A stretch of 61,803 nt of DNA, from positions 1 to 61,803 of the forward strand of contig CABTZO010000001.1 of the NCBI GenBank assembly GCA_902489335.1, written 5' to 3'. Of this stretch, positions 23,524 to 32,920 are shown in pieces. A program made the position numbers and the translations under genes. Below the pieces are notes generated by a model, which was not told the origin of the DNA, made no database searches, and saw only the letters and a list, made by a program, of their open reading frames with translations. Position 1 is the stretch's first letter. Each line of letters opens with the position of its first letter. The DNA comes from an uncultured Oscillospiraceae bacterium (GTDB taxonomy: Bacteria > Bacillota > Clostridia > Oscillospirales > Acutalibacteraceae).

Positions 23524-26283
23524 TTATTTTTTCATAGTCTTAAACATTGTCATTAACATGGATACTCCCGTCCATAAAAATTGGAACAATAGTATTTCCA
23601 AGCTGACGATCATCGGGCTGGATTGCAGCACCGACAGAACAACAAATAAAATACAAGCAATGGCAAAATAAACCAAGGTTATCTGTTTCGATAATGCGTC
23701 TATATCATGTAACATCACGGCATTATAAAATGTTGAAGCGAAATTTTCAAGCGTTCCGTTGTGAACAATTCCACTGTCACAATCATCTTTTTCCGTTTCT
23801 CTGTGTTTATTAAAAATTTCTCCCGAAACTGAATTTAAAACTTTTATGGACGAGGACTGCAAACGAAATTTTTGACAAATAAGTTGTTCATTAATATTAA
23901 AGTCACAAGAACTAACTAAAATTGGCACTCCGGTTTGTTCAATTTTATGAAGTTGTTTTTCTACATCGGGAGATTTTGAATAAGTGACAACAAACATTGC
24001 TGCAACTTTACCGGCTATTGCAAGATATATTATCTTTCTTCCTTTTTGCAAATACATTTTTTCATTGATGTTTGAAGGTATTTCAACAGAATGATTTTTC
24101 AGAAGTTCAGGACTTCCAAAAAGAACTCTTCTTCTATGAATCCACGCTGACAAACCGAGTCTGTCTTCATACGCAAGACCTTCAACCGGCGGAAGCAGTT
24201 CATGTTTTCCTAAAATGACGCTGTCAAAAACACCTTTAAGCGGTCCGTTAGATTTTATTACCATCGCCGCAGCATATAAAATTGCATCGTCAATACGCAT
24301 ATTGTTGAAAAGTTTTATACCGACAATACTACAACTTTCAGCTCTAAATAAATCATTGGCGTCAAGGCAAACTGCATTTGCGGTTATTGCTTTTTCGATA
24401 CTCGAATGTCCTGCTATCATGGCGCCGTTATGATTTAATTTTTTATTTTCGATGAAAAGTGGCAGACAGAACAGAAGTGCTGAGAATGCAGGAACGGAAA
24501 TCACAAGAAAAGCATTTAAAGCAATAAGTCCTGAAAGCGCAGATTTGAAAACAACAGAAGTTGCCACAAAATCTATCAAAGATAAACCTGCAATTATCGG
24601 CACTAATTTTTTTGTAATGTTGTCAAGAGGATTCAATCCATAAGAATTTTTTAAGAAGGAAGACAAATTTTTTATTTTTGAAGAATAGTAGATTGCCGGT
24701 TCACCTATTAAAAGTCCTCTGCCCAATTCAAAAGCATCATCGGGATTGCGAAGAACTGTGCTTGCATATAGTCCTAAACCACTGTTTAGGAATTTAAAAT
24801 TACCATACACTCGTTTATCAACAAAATAATTTGCAAAATTCATAACCAAAAACATAAATATGTTTTCACTTGCATAAATAGGATAAGCAGTTATTGCATT
24901 TTCATAATTAAAACATAAGACTGCGATTTGAACCAAGTTAAGTATAGTTAAAAAGTTGATCAAGGTTGCAAGATTCGGGCGTTTCGACACGAGTCCCATT
25001 ATCCCGGCACTGACAACTTTATAGCTTAGAACAGCAGACATAAGCAATAGGGTCAAGTTTACAATTAAATGGATTAATACATTTTCAAGTGTAAAAGAAA
25101 CAATTGAAGTTGATGCAACAGAAAAAACAAAGAAAAAAGCGGTGAAAATTACTGCAATTTTATCTCCTACCATATGTTTTTTTAATATGGCTTCGGTGTC
25201 ATCATTGTCTGAAGACAGATTTATCGTCTGTTCTTCTTCCCGATCTGTATCTTCCTCTTTGCCTATTTCGGCATCAAGTTTAAACTTTTTGATTTTTTCA
25301 AGTCTTTTTTCTTTTAGGTAAAGTTCTTCCTTTTCTTCATCAAGGTGTTCTATTTTTTCTTCATTGTCAAAGCCCTCTATCTTCATCTGTCCTTCGACAT
25401 GAGGCTCAGCCTGCACTTGAATATTCGACGTGGCTTGATCCGCGGCAATAATTGTCGGCAAAGGCTCCAAATCTGCAGTATTGGTAAACTTACTCTTTTT
25501 AATTATTATTCCGGGTCTTTCATATACTTCACCGGATTTTTCAAGATTTTGTCTTTCAAACTCTTCAGTATTAAGTAAATTTTGCTTTGGAACATTCATG
25601 AAACGTTCCCTATAGTTCTTATTTTCCACATCATAATCCCGATTAACTTCTTCATCGAGAATTTGATGATCTATATTCTCATTTTTTATTACCGGCAATC
25701 CTACGGTTTTCGACGCAAAAGAAACCATAACCGAAGGCTCGTCTTCAGAAATTTCAGTTTTGCCGCTCTCTTCTACAAAATCCTCATTTATTTCTGCCCT
25801 TGATTCTATAAAATCTGAATTCTTAGAGTTTTTGTTGAAAAAAAGTTTTATTTTCTTTGCAAAAGATATTTTTGGTTCTTCCTGAACTTCAAAATCCGGA
25901 ATCTGTTGAACGGTGTCTATGAACTCTTCTTCGGACTCCAAATCTTGCATTTCGTTTAATTTTTTGTCGATCAGTTTCTCGTAATCGGGTTTTGTATCTT
26001 CTGTTTTCTCTTCCACTAAATAATTTTCGGCATTTTCATCTTTAGAGCCGTCATCGTCAACATCGAATTTTTCAAGTTTCGAATCGATGTCGCTTTGACT
26101 ATACAAATTTTCATCTGTTTCCGGTTCTGATTGATTATTTAGAATGACATTATTGTTTTCTGCATCGTCAGAAAGCAATTTATCAATCTCTTCAAGAGAC
26201 CAATTTTTACTTGGTTTTTCATTCTCTATATCGGGAAAATTTTCGTTCATAAATTCTTTCATATTGCTATCTCTGTCAATCAT
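23524..26283 (-). CDS. Large membrane protein resembling a catalytically dead P-type ATPase
   Basis: 919 residues from ATG 26283 (GAGGG just upstream; the in-frame start at 26346 lies inside rlmB without an RBS). Residues 1-370 are acidic and low complexity, probably disordered. Residues 371-610 hold about six hydrophobic segments. From 611 on the order follows a P-type ATPase: NGAMIAGHSSIEKAITANAVCLD matches the segment before the phosphorylation site, but DKTGTLT reads DANDLFR (D641-R647); LFGSPELL and a SCD (792-794) at the TGD place follow; the GDGxND motif is missing; two C-terminal spans end the protein. The actuator TGE reads IGE (526-528). Family relation is inferred; ATPase activity is unlikely. 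Confidence 0.6.
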   Translation of the reverse strand: MIDRDSNMKEFMNENFPDIENEKPSKNWSLEEIDKLLSDDAENNNVILNNQSEPETDENLYSQSDIDSKLEKFDVDDDGSKDENAENYLVEEKTEDTKPDYEKLIDKKLNEMQDLESEEEFIDTVQQIPDFEVQEEPKISFAKKIKLFFNKNSKNSDFIESRAEINEDFVEESGKTEISEDEPSVMVSFASKTVGLPVIKNENIDHQILDEEVNRDYDVENKNYRERFMNVPKQNLLNTEEFERQNLEKSGEVYERPGIIIKKSKFTNTADLEPLPTIIAADQATSNIQVQAEPHVEGQMKIEGFDNEEKIEHLDEEKEELYLKEKRLEKIKKFKLDAEIGKEEDTDREEEQTINLSSDNDDTEAILKKHMVGDKIAVIFTAFFFVFSVASTSIVSFTLENVLIHLIVNLTLLLMSAVLSYKVVSAGIMGLVSKRPNLATLINFLTILNLVQIAVLCFNYENAITAYPIYASENIFMFLVMNFANYFVDKRVYGNFKFLNSGLGLYASTVLRNPDDAFELGRGLLIGEPAIYYSSKIKNLSSFLKNSYGLNPLDNITKKLVPIIAGLSLIDFVATSVVFKSALSGLIALNAFLVISVPAFSALLFCLPLFIENKKLNHNGAMIAGHSSIEKAITANAVCLDANDLFRAESCSIVGIKLFNNMRIDDAILYAAAMVIKSNGPLKGVFDSVILGKHELLPPVEGLAYEDRLGLSAWIHRRRVLFGSPELLKNHSVEIPSNINEKMYLQKGRKIIYLAIAGKVAAMFVVTYSKSPDVEKQLHKIEQTGVPILVSSCDFNINEQLICQKFRLQSSSIKVLNSVSGEIFNKHRETEKDDCDSGIVHNGTLENFASTFYNAVMLHDIDALSKQITLVYFAIACILFVVLSVLQSSPMIVSLEILLFQFLWTGVSMLMTMFKTMKK

Positions 26284-27022
26284 TTTTTCCCTCTTTTCTT
26301 TGAATCGCAACTTCATTGAGTATGATTCCGGCAGCAACAGATGCATTTAGTGAATCTATTTTTCCATAAAGCGGTATTGAGATTAAAAAATCACAATTTT
26401 CTTTCATCTTTTGAGATATTCCCTTGCCTTCCGAACCTATAACTACGGCAATATTTCCGGTCATATCAGTCTTTTTTAAATTTTCTCCGTGCATATCTGC
26501 TCCATAAATCCAAAGGCCTTCCTTTTTTAATTTTGAAACAGTATTCAAAAGATTAGTAACTCTTGCAATTTTTATATATTCGACTGCGCCGGCTGAAGCT
26601 TTGGAAACCGTAAAGTTAACGCTTGCACTTCGGCGTTCCGGAATTATTACTCCGTCAGCGCCCATGCATTCCGCACTTCTTATAATCGCACCTAAATTAT
26701 GCGGATCAGAAATTCCGTCACAAATAACAATAAATTTATTTTCGTTTTTTGATGAATTTAATATATCGTCTACTGAAAAATATTCATATGAGGACGCTTT
26801 GGCGACAATCCCCTGATGATTTCCTTGAGCACACATAAAATCCAACTTTTTAGAATCTACGGTTTTTATCAATGCTCCGCTTTTTTTTGCTTTGAATATC
26901 AAGCTTTTAATAATTTCAGAATTATTATCTCGGTCAACGTAAACCGTGTCAATCTGACGTTTTGCTCTCAACGCTTCATTTACGGCGTTTTTTCCGATAA
27001 TTAATTCATCTGCCTGTATCAT
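26276..27022 (-). CDS. rlmB: 23S rRNA (guanosine-2'-O-) methyltransferase, TrmH/RlmB family
   Basis: 248 residues with the substrate-binding N-terminal domain (about 1-80) and the SpoU knot domain: DGISDPHNLGAIIRSAE (motif 1), VIGSEGKGIS (motif 2) and SIPLYGKIDSLNASVAAGI (motif 3). This is the RlmB/YacO group, modifying G2251 of 23S rRNA. Its tail overlaps the start of the next gene by 8 bases. It has AAGGTGA before ATG and a promoter about 40 bases upstream, divergent from argG. Confidence 0.92.
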   Translation of the reverse strand: MIQADELIIGKNAVNEALRAKRQIDTVYVDRDNNSEIIKSLIFKAKKSGALIKTVDSKKLDFMCAQGNHQGIVAKASSYEYFSVDDILNSSKNENKFIVICDGISDPHNLGAIIRSAECMGADGVIIPERRSASVNFTVSKASAGAVEYIKIARVTNLLNTVSKLKKEGLWIYGADMHGENLKKTDMTGNIAVVIGSEGKGISQKMKENCDFLISIPLYGKIDSLNASVAAGIILNEVAIQRKEGKND

Positions 27023-27060
27023 AGTTCACCTTATTTAAATTCAACAAATTTTATCAATAA

Positions 27061-27089
27061 ATTTTAACATAGAACACAATTATTTACAA
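27061..27089 (-). promoter_or_regulatory. Promoter of the rlmB-...-mfd operon
   Basis: Minus-strand TTGTAA (27084-27089), 17 bases, TAAAAT (27061-27066). The genes from rlmB to mfd run with gaps of at most 11 bases, so this may be their main promoter. Confidence 0.55.
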
Positions 27090-27109
27090 TTTACCACAAA
27101 TCTTATATT

Positions 27110-27158
27110 TATGCATAATAATTTAAATAATATGCATAAAAATGAATATTTATTAAAA
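27110..27158 (+). promoter_or_regulatory. Putative ArgR operator region of the arginine operon
   Basis: TGAATATTTATTAA (27143-27156) fits the ARG box consensus TGAATWWWWATTCA at all but one position. Upstream, two copies of TATGCATAA (27110-27118 and 27131-27139) are exactly 21 bases, two helical turns, apart. All lie just before the argG -35 box, where a repressor would act. The factor is inferred; no argR is in the window. Confidence 0.5.
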
Positions 27159-27164
27159 ATATAC

Positions 27165-27192
27165 TTGATTTTATAGAATAAATATGTATAAT
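27165..27192 (+). promoter_or_regulatory. Promoter of argGHCJBDF
   Basis: TTGATT (27165-27170), 16-base spacer, TATAAT (27187-27192), about 30 bases before the argG ATG at 27224, which has AAGAGGAGA upstream. Confidence 0.75.
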
Positions 27193-27223
27193 GGTCTTAA
27201 ATTTAAATTAAGAGGAGATTAGT

Positions 27224-28450
27224 ATGTCAAAAATAAATAAAATTGTACTTGCTTATTCGGGAGGACTTGATACCTCTATTATAATTCCTTGGCTTAAGGA
27301 AAATTATGAAAATTGTGAAGTTATTGCGGTTGCAATAGATGTCGGTCAGGGAAGTGAACTTGACGGTCTTGAAGAAAAAGCAAAAAAAACCGGAGCTTCT
27401 AAACTCTATATCGAAGATTTAACAAAAGAATTTGTTGAAGACTGTATTTTCCCGACAATAAAGGCAGGAGCAAAATATGAGGGCAAATACTTGCTCGGAA
27501 CATCTTTTGCGCGTCCGATTATGGCAAAAAGACTTGTTGAAATAGCTAAAGCGGAAAATGCGGATGCTATTTGTCATGGTTGCACAGGAAAAGGAAACGA
27601 TCAGGTTCGCTTTGAATTATCAATTAAGGCTCTTGCACCGAACATTAAGATAATTGCTCCTTGGAGAACTTGGGAAATCAAATCAAGGGAAGAAGAGATT
27701 TCCTATGCCGAAAGTCACAATGTTCCTTTGAAGATAAACAGGCAGACAAATTATTCAAAAGATAAAAATATCTGGCACCTTTCACATGAAGGTCTTGATC
27801 TTGAAGATCCGGCAAATGAACCTCTTTACGAGAAAGACGGATTTTTAGAAATGGGCGTTTCTCCGCTTAATGCACCCGACAAGCCCGAATACATAAGCAT
27901 TGGTTTTGAAAAAGGAAATCCGATTTCATTAAACGGAGAAAAATTAAGTGCCGTTGAACTCCTTAAAAAGCTCAATGAAATCGGAGGTAAAAATGGTATC
28001 GGTATAATCGATATCGTGGAGAATCGTCTTGTCGGCATGAAATCTCGCGGAGTTTATGAGACCCCGGGTGGAACTATTTTATATGAAGCACATGAAATGC
28101 TTGAAAGTCTAACACTGGATAAAGATACGATGCATTTTAAATCTATTTTGTCAAATAAATATGCAGAGATTGTTTATAACGGAAAATGGTATACAACGCT
28201 TAAGCAAGCTTTGGATAAATTTGTAGAAGAAACTCAGCAAACCGTAACGGGAGAAGTCAAACTTAAATTATATAAGGGAAACATCATCAACGCAGGTATT
28301 ACATCTCCGTATTCTCTTTACAGCGAAGAATTTGCAACCTTCAATGAAGATGAAGTTTACAATCAAAATGATGCAACAGGATTTATAAATCTTTATGGTC
28401 TTCCCCTTAAAGTTAAAGCTATGTTATACGGAAACGGAGAGCAAAAATGA
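27224..28450 (+). CDS. argG: Argininosuccinate synthase
   Basis: 408 residues. The ATP pyrophosphatase P-loop [11 protein letters not shown] is at residues 10-20, followed by [14 protein letters not shown]. Joins citrulline and aspartate in an ATP-dependent step. First gene of a seven-gene arginine operon; its stop overlaps argH by 4 bases. Confidence 0.98.
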   Translation: MSKINKIVLAYSGGLDTSIIIPWLKENYENCEVIAVAIDVGQGSELDGLEEKAKKTGASKLYIEDLTKEFVEDCIFPTIKAGAKYEGKYLLGTSFARPIMAKRLVEIAKAENADAICHGCTGKGNDQVRFELSIKALAPNIKIIAPWRTWEIKSREEEISYAESHNVPLKINRQTNYSKDKNIWHLSHEGLDLEDPANEPLYEKDGFLEMGVSPLNAPDKPEYISIGFEKGNPISLNGEKLSAVELLKKLNEIGGKNGIGIIDIVENRLVGMKSRGVYETPGGTILYEAHEMLESLTLDKDTMHFKSILSNKYAEIVYNGKWYTTLKQALDKFVEETQQTVTGEVKLKLYKGNIINAGITSPYSLYSEEFATFNEDEVYNQNDATGFINLYGLPLKVKAMLYGNGEQK

Positions 28451-29823
28451 AACTTTGGGAAGGTAGGTTTCATAAAAGTTTAGATGAGGTTGCAGATAAA
28501 TTTAATTCATCTATAAAATTTGACAAAAATCTTTATTTAGAAGACATCGAAGGCAGTCTTGCACACGCAAAAATGCTTTCACAGCAAGGTATTATAAGTG
28601 AAAACGACTATAAATTGATTAAGCAGGGCCTCTCAAAAATGGCTTTTGAAATAAGTTCCGGAGAACTTATCATCGACGAAAATTCAGAAGATATACACAC
28701 TTTTATTGAGGGTGAACTCACAAACCGAGTCGGAGATGCCGGCAAGCGCTTGCACACAGCTCGAAGCAGAAACGATCAAGTCGCGCTGGATCTCAGACTT
28801 TACATGAGAAAAAGATTGGATGAAATAATTAAGCTCCTTTATACACTTACGAAGACACTGTGCGTTCGCGCAATCGAAACAAAAGATTATGTAATGCCGT
28901 CTTACACTCATCTTCAACGCGCACAGATTTCGGTTTTCGGTCATCACTTACTTGCCTATGCCGAAATGTTTCTTCGTGATATTGACAGGATAAAGCAAGC
29001 CAAAAAGAGAATGAATATTTCTCCGCTCGGAAGTTGTGCTCTTGCAGGAACCACTTACAACATAGATCGTTTTATGACCGCAGAGGAACTTGGATTTGAT
29101 GCTCCTTGCAACAACTCACTTGACGGTGTTTCGGACAGAGATTATTTAATTGAAATTTTATCGGCTTTTTCTATCCTTATGATGCATCTTTCAAGATTTT
29201 GCGAAGAAATCATACTGTGGAGTTCAAAAGAATTCTCTTTCGTTGAACCCGATGACGCGTTCTCAACAGGCTCAAGTATAATGCCACAGAAGAAAAATCC
29301 TGATATTGCTGAGCTTATACGCGGAAAAACCGGCAGAGTATATGGAAGTTTAATTACTATGCTAACGGTTATGAAAGGACTTCCGCTCGCGTACAACAAA
29401 GATATGCAGGAAGACAAAGAGGCCATAATGGACGCGCTCGATACTGTAAGTATGTGCCTTATCTCATTTGAGCCGATGATAAAAACATTGAATATAAAGA
29501 AAGATAATCTAAAAAAAGCCGCTCTTACAGGATTTATCAACGCAACCGACGCAGCAGATTATCTTGTTAAAAAAGGACTGCCTTTTAGAGATGCATATAA
29601 AACTCTCGGAGAACTTGTTGCATACTGTATCGAAAAAGACAAAACTTTAGACAATCTTTCTGTTGCAGAATATAAACAGTTTTCAGATTTATTTGAAGAA
29701 GATATTTTTGATGCCGTTTCACTCGAAAAAATGATTCTTACGAGATCATGTTATGGGGCTCCTTGTCCTAAAAATGTTGAAATTCAAGCAAATAAAATTT
29801 TAAAGGATATTGAAAATGATTAA
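28447..29823 (+). CDS. argH: Argininosuccinate lyase
   Basis: 458 residues of the fumarase/aspartase superfamily, with [14 protein letters not shown] near residue 100, YTHLQRAQ and the signature loop [12 protein letters not shown]. Splits argininosuccinate to arginine and fumarate. Overlaps argG by 4 bases and argC by 8. Confidence 0.98.
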   Translation: MKLWEGRFHKSLDEVADKFNSSIKFDKNLYLEDIEGSLAHAKMLSQQGIISENDYKLIKQGLSKMAFEISSGELIIDENSEDIHTFIEGELTNRVGDAGKRLHTARSRNDQVALDLRLYMRKRLDEIIKLLYTLTKTLCVRAIETKDYVMPSYTHLQRAQISVFGHHLLAYAEMFLRDIDRIKQAKKRMNISPLGSCALAGTTYNIDRFMTAEELGFDAPCNNSLDGVSDRDYLIEILSAFSILMMHLSRFCEEIILWSSKEFSFVEPDDAFSTGSSIMPQKKNPDIAELIRGKTGRVYGSLITMLTVMKGLPLAYNKDMQEDKEAIMDALDTVSMCLISFEPMIKTLNIKKDNLKKAALTGFINATDAADYLVKKGLPFRDAYKTLGELVAYCIEKDKTLDNLSVAEYKQFSDLFEEDIFDAVSLEKMILTRSCYGAPCPKNVEIQANKILKDIEND

Positions 29824-30850
29824 TGTCGGTATTGTGGGTGCTACAGGCTATGTCGCAAGCCAACTGATAGCAATACTTTTAAATCACGATAAAATAAATA
29901 TTTCTCGTCTATATTCAAATAAAAATGCTACGCAGGATATTTTTGATACTTTCCCCTCTTTCTACAAAATTTCAGATATGAAATATTCGAATGATGAAAA
30001 CTATCCCGATGAATGCGATTTGATTTTTTCCTGTCTACCCGCAGGAGAGTCGGAAAAATATGCGATAAAAGCAATTGAAAACGGTGTTAAATTCATTGAT
30101 TTGGGTTCTGACTTTCGCTTAAAAGACGAAAAAGCAAATATAAAATGGTACGGAAAAGATTTTGTTGATAAAGAGCTTCATGAAAAAGCCGTTTACGGAT
30201 TGACCGAAATTTTTGAAAAAGAGATAAAAAACGCAGATATTATCGCAAATCCGGGTTGTTACCCAACTTCTGTTATTTTGGGATTGGCTCCTCTGTTATC
30301 ACAAAAAACAGGTTTTGTCGAGCCGGTTATCATTGATTCTAAATCCGGTCTTACGGGTTCCGGAAAAAAGCTTTCCGAAAATTCACATTTTATAAATGCA
30401 AATGAAAACTTTAAGCCTTATGCAGTCGGCGGTCACAGACATTTACCCGAAATAGAGCAGGCTTTGTCAAAAATATCAGGCAAAAACATAAAAACTGTTT
30501 TTACTCCTCATCTGCTTCCCGTCAACAGAGGCATATTGTCTTCAATATATATAAATCTTACCGATAACATTGATCTCGACGAGATTCACAAAATGTACAG
30601 AAATTTTTATAAGGATAAATTTTTTGTCAGAATTTTGGAAAAAGGGGAGATTTCCAATTTAAGACAGGTGCAAAACAGCAATTTTGTGAATATATCTTTA
30701 CACAAAGACAGTCACACAAATACACTTATCGTCATTTCGGCAATAGACAACATGATAAAAGGTGCCGCAGGTCAAGCGGTTCAAAATATGAATTTGATCT
30801 TTAACTTCAAAGAAAATGAAGGATTAAATCTAATTCCAAATACATTTTAG
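29816..30850 (+). CDS. argC: N-acetyl-gamma-glutamyl-phosphate reductase
   Basis: 344 residues from ATG 29816, chosen because AAAGGA is 8 bases upstream; a TTG 6 bases earlier is in frame but less suited. NADP-binding GIVGATGYVASQL opens the protein; the catalytic cysteine is in NPGCYPTSV (about 147). Third step of arginine synthesis from glutamate. The gene starts inside the last codons of argH. Confidence 0.97.
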   Translation: MINVGIVGATGYVASQLIAILLNHDKINISRLYSNKNATQDIFDTFPSFYKISDMKYSNDENYPDECDLIFSCLPAGESEKYAIKAIENGVKFIDLGSDFRLKDEKANIKWYGKDFVDKELHEKAVYGLTEIFEKEIKNADIIANPGCYPTSVILGLAPLLSQKTGFVEPVIIDSKSGLTGSGKKLSENSHFINANENFKPYAVGGHRHLPEIEQALSKISGKNIKTVFTPHLLPVNRGILSSIYINLTDNIDLDEIHKMYRNFYKDKFFVRILEKGEISNLRQVQNSNFVNISLHKDSHTNTLIVISAIDNMIKGAAGQAVQNMNLIFNFKENEGLNLIPNTF

Positions 30851-30859
30851 GAGAAATAT

Positions 30860-32074
30860 ATGAAATTTATAGAGAAAGGAGTCTGTGCTCCAAAAGGTTT
30901 TTTGGCAAACGGAATTCACTGCGGTATCAGGAAAAATAAGTCAAAAAAAGATTTGGCGATTATATTCTCGCTCAATCCGTGTAAAGCCTGTGCCGTATTT
31001 ACGAAAAATAAAGTTTGTGGTGCTCCGGTTCAGTTGTCAAAAGACAATTTAAAAAACAATGTAGCTCAAGCTGTTTTATGTAACAGCGGGATTGCCAACA
31101 CCTGTGCAGCAGACGGGCTTCAAAAAGCAGAAGATATGTGTGCGTTTGCCGCAAAAAGTTTGAATATTAAAAGCGAGGATATAATAATAGCTTCCACGGG
31201 TGTAATCGGAAAATCAATAAATATAAGTCCAATCAAAGAAAATATGAATGTCTTGATTTCAGGAATGAATACAAACGGTTCCGAAGATGCGTCCCTTGCG
31301 ATTATGACAACCGATACGGTAAACAAACAAGCAGCCGTTGAATTTGAAATTGACGGTAAAATTTGTAGAATCGGCGGTATATCTAAAGGATCCGGCATGA
31401 TTGCGCCGAATATGGCAACCATGCTTTGCTTTTTAACAACCGATGTCAATATAGAAACAAGATTGCTTGACAGTGCGCTTAAAACTGTAACACAAGAAAC
31501 TTTCAATATGCTTTCAATTGACGGAGACACATCTACAAACGATACGGTATCAATAATGGCAAACGGTGGTGCAAGCAATAAATGCATTGACGATTATGAC
31601 AAAAATTATGAAATATTTTTAGAGGCATTGAGAGAACTCTGTATCAATCTCGTATGCAAGATGGCTGCAGACGGAGAAGGTGCGACTAAACTTTTGATTG
31701 CTAAAGTTATCAACGCTCATAACACCGATGCTGCCCGAAAAGTCGCAAAAAGTGTTATTTCCTCTGATTTGGTTAAGACTGCAATGTTTGGCAAAGACGC
31801 AAACTGGGGACGAGTTCTTTGTGCTGTGGGTTACAGCGATGCAGATGTTGATGTTTCAAAGATTGATTTAAGCTTTAAATCCGAGTATGGAGAAATGAAA
31901 CTCTGCGAAAACGGATCCGGCATCTCATTTTCCGAAGATGTTGCGTCTAAAATCCTTTCATCGGATAAAATAGATATAATCTTAAATTTAAAAGACGGGG
32001 AATCTTGTGCTACCGCTTACGGATGTGACTTAACCTATGACTATATTAAGATTAACGGAGATTATAGGACATGA
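30860..32074 (+). CDS. argJ: Ornithine acetyltransferase / N-acetylglutamate synthase
   Basis: 404 residues. The autocleavage region GSGMIAPNMATMLCF has the nucleophilic threonine of the ATML motif near residue 190. The enzyme recycles the acetyl group from N-acetylornithine to glutamate and, if bifunctional, also uses acetyl-CoA, which would explain why no argA or argE is in the operon. Starts 9 bases after argC with AGGAGAAAT; overlaps argB by 4 bases. Confidence 0.97.
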   Translation: MKFIEKGVCAPKGFLANGIHCGIRKNKSKKDLAIIFSLNPCKACAVFTKNKVCGAPVQLSKDNLKNNVAQAVLCNSGIANTCAADGLQKAEDMCAFAAKSLNIKSEDIIIASTGVIGKSINISPIKENMNVLISGMNTNGSEDASLAIMTTDTVNKQAAVEFEIDGKICRIGGISKGSGMIAPNMATMLCFLTTDVNIETRLLDSALKTVTQETFNMLSIDGDTSTNDTVSIMANGGASNKCIDDYDKNYEIFLEALRELCINLVCKMAADGEGATKLLIAKVINAHNTDAARKVAKSVISSDLVKTAMFGKDANWGRVLCAVGYSDADVDVSKIDLSFKSEYGEMKLCENGSGISFSEDVASKILSSDKIDIILNLKDGESCATAYGCDLTYDYIKINGDYRT

Positions 32075-32919
32075 ATGAACAAATAAAATCTGAAGTTTTG
32101 CTTTCAGCTCTCCCGTATTTTCAACAATGGCAAAACAAGACAATTGTTATAAAATACGGTGGTCACGCAATGCAAAACGAGGAACTCTGTAAAAGTGTCA
32201 TGAAAGACCTCGTCTTACTCAATCTCGTTGGCATAAGGATAGTTCTCGTTCACGGCGGCGGCCCGAAAATAAATGAATTGCTTAAATTATACGGGAAAGA
32301 AAGCAAATTTATAAACGGACTTCGATACACAGATAAAGAGACAATGGACATAGTTCAAATGACACTTGCGGGAGATATAAACAAAAATCTTGTTTCGATG
32401 ATTTGCAAGCAAGGAGGCAAAGCTATCGGTCTGTGTGGAATGGACGATAAAATACTCATTGCCGAAAAAATTAAAAACCCTGATTTGGGCTTTGTAGGAA
32501 AAGTTAAAGATGTAAATTGTGATTTTCTAAATCTTTTGCTTGATAACGGATATATTCCGGTATTATCAAGTGTTGCCGTCGATGAAAATATGAACACATA
32601 TAATGTAAATGCAGATCACGCGGCTTCAAAAGTTGCGGCGACCATGAAAGCGGAAAAGTTCATTTTAATAACCGACACGCCCGGAATTTTAGAAGATGTC
32701 AACGATCCTTCAACTCTTATTTCTAAAATAAATATAGATGATTTGCCTTTACTCAAAAAAAAGAAAATCATATCGGGAGGTATGATACCCAAAGTTGACG
32801 GTTGTGTCGAGGCTGTGAGACAGGGCGTAAATTCTGCGCATATTGTAGACGGCACCAAAGAGCATTCAATTTTGGTAGAACTCTTTTCAAAGGAGGGTAT
32901 AGGAACTATGTTCCGCTGA
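32071..32919 (+). CDS. argB: Acetylglutamate kinase
   Basis: 282 residues, with IKYGGHAM (phosphate-binding lysine) at the start, LVHGGGPKIN and the C-terminal SGGMIPKVDGCVEAV. In many bacteria with the ArgJ cycle this kinase is the arginine-inhibited step; the N-terminal helix needed for such control is present here in short form. Overlaps argJ by 4 bases. Confidence 0.97.
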   Translation: MNEQIKSEVLLSALPYFQQWQNKTIVIKYGGHAMQNEELCKSVMKDLVLLNLVGIRIVLVHGGGPKINELLKLYGKESKFINGLRYTDKETMDIVQMTLAGDINKNLVSMICKQGGKAIGLCGMDDKILIAEKIKNPDLGFVGKVKDVNCDFLNLLLDNGYIPVLSSVAVDENMNTYNVNADHAASKVAATMKAEKFILITDTPGILEDVNDPSTLISKINIDDLPLLKKKKIISGGMIPKVDGCVEAVRQGVNSAHIVDGTKEHSILVELFSKEGIGTMFR

Positions 32920-32920
32920 T

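Noticed and set aside
26284..26346. 21-residue upstream extension of the pseudo-P-type ATPase
   Set aside because: It overlaps the end of rlmB and has no RBS, whereas GAGGG precedes the ATG at 26283.
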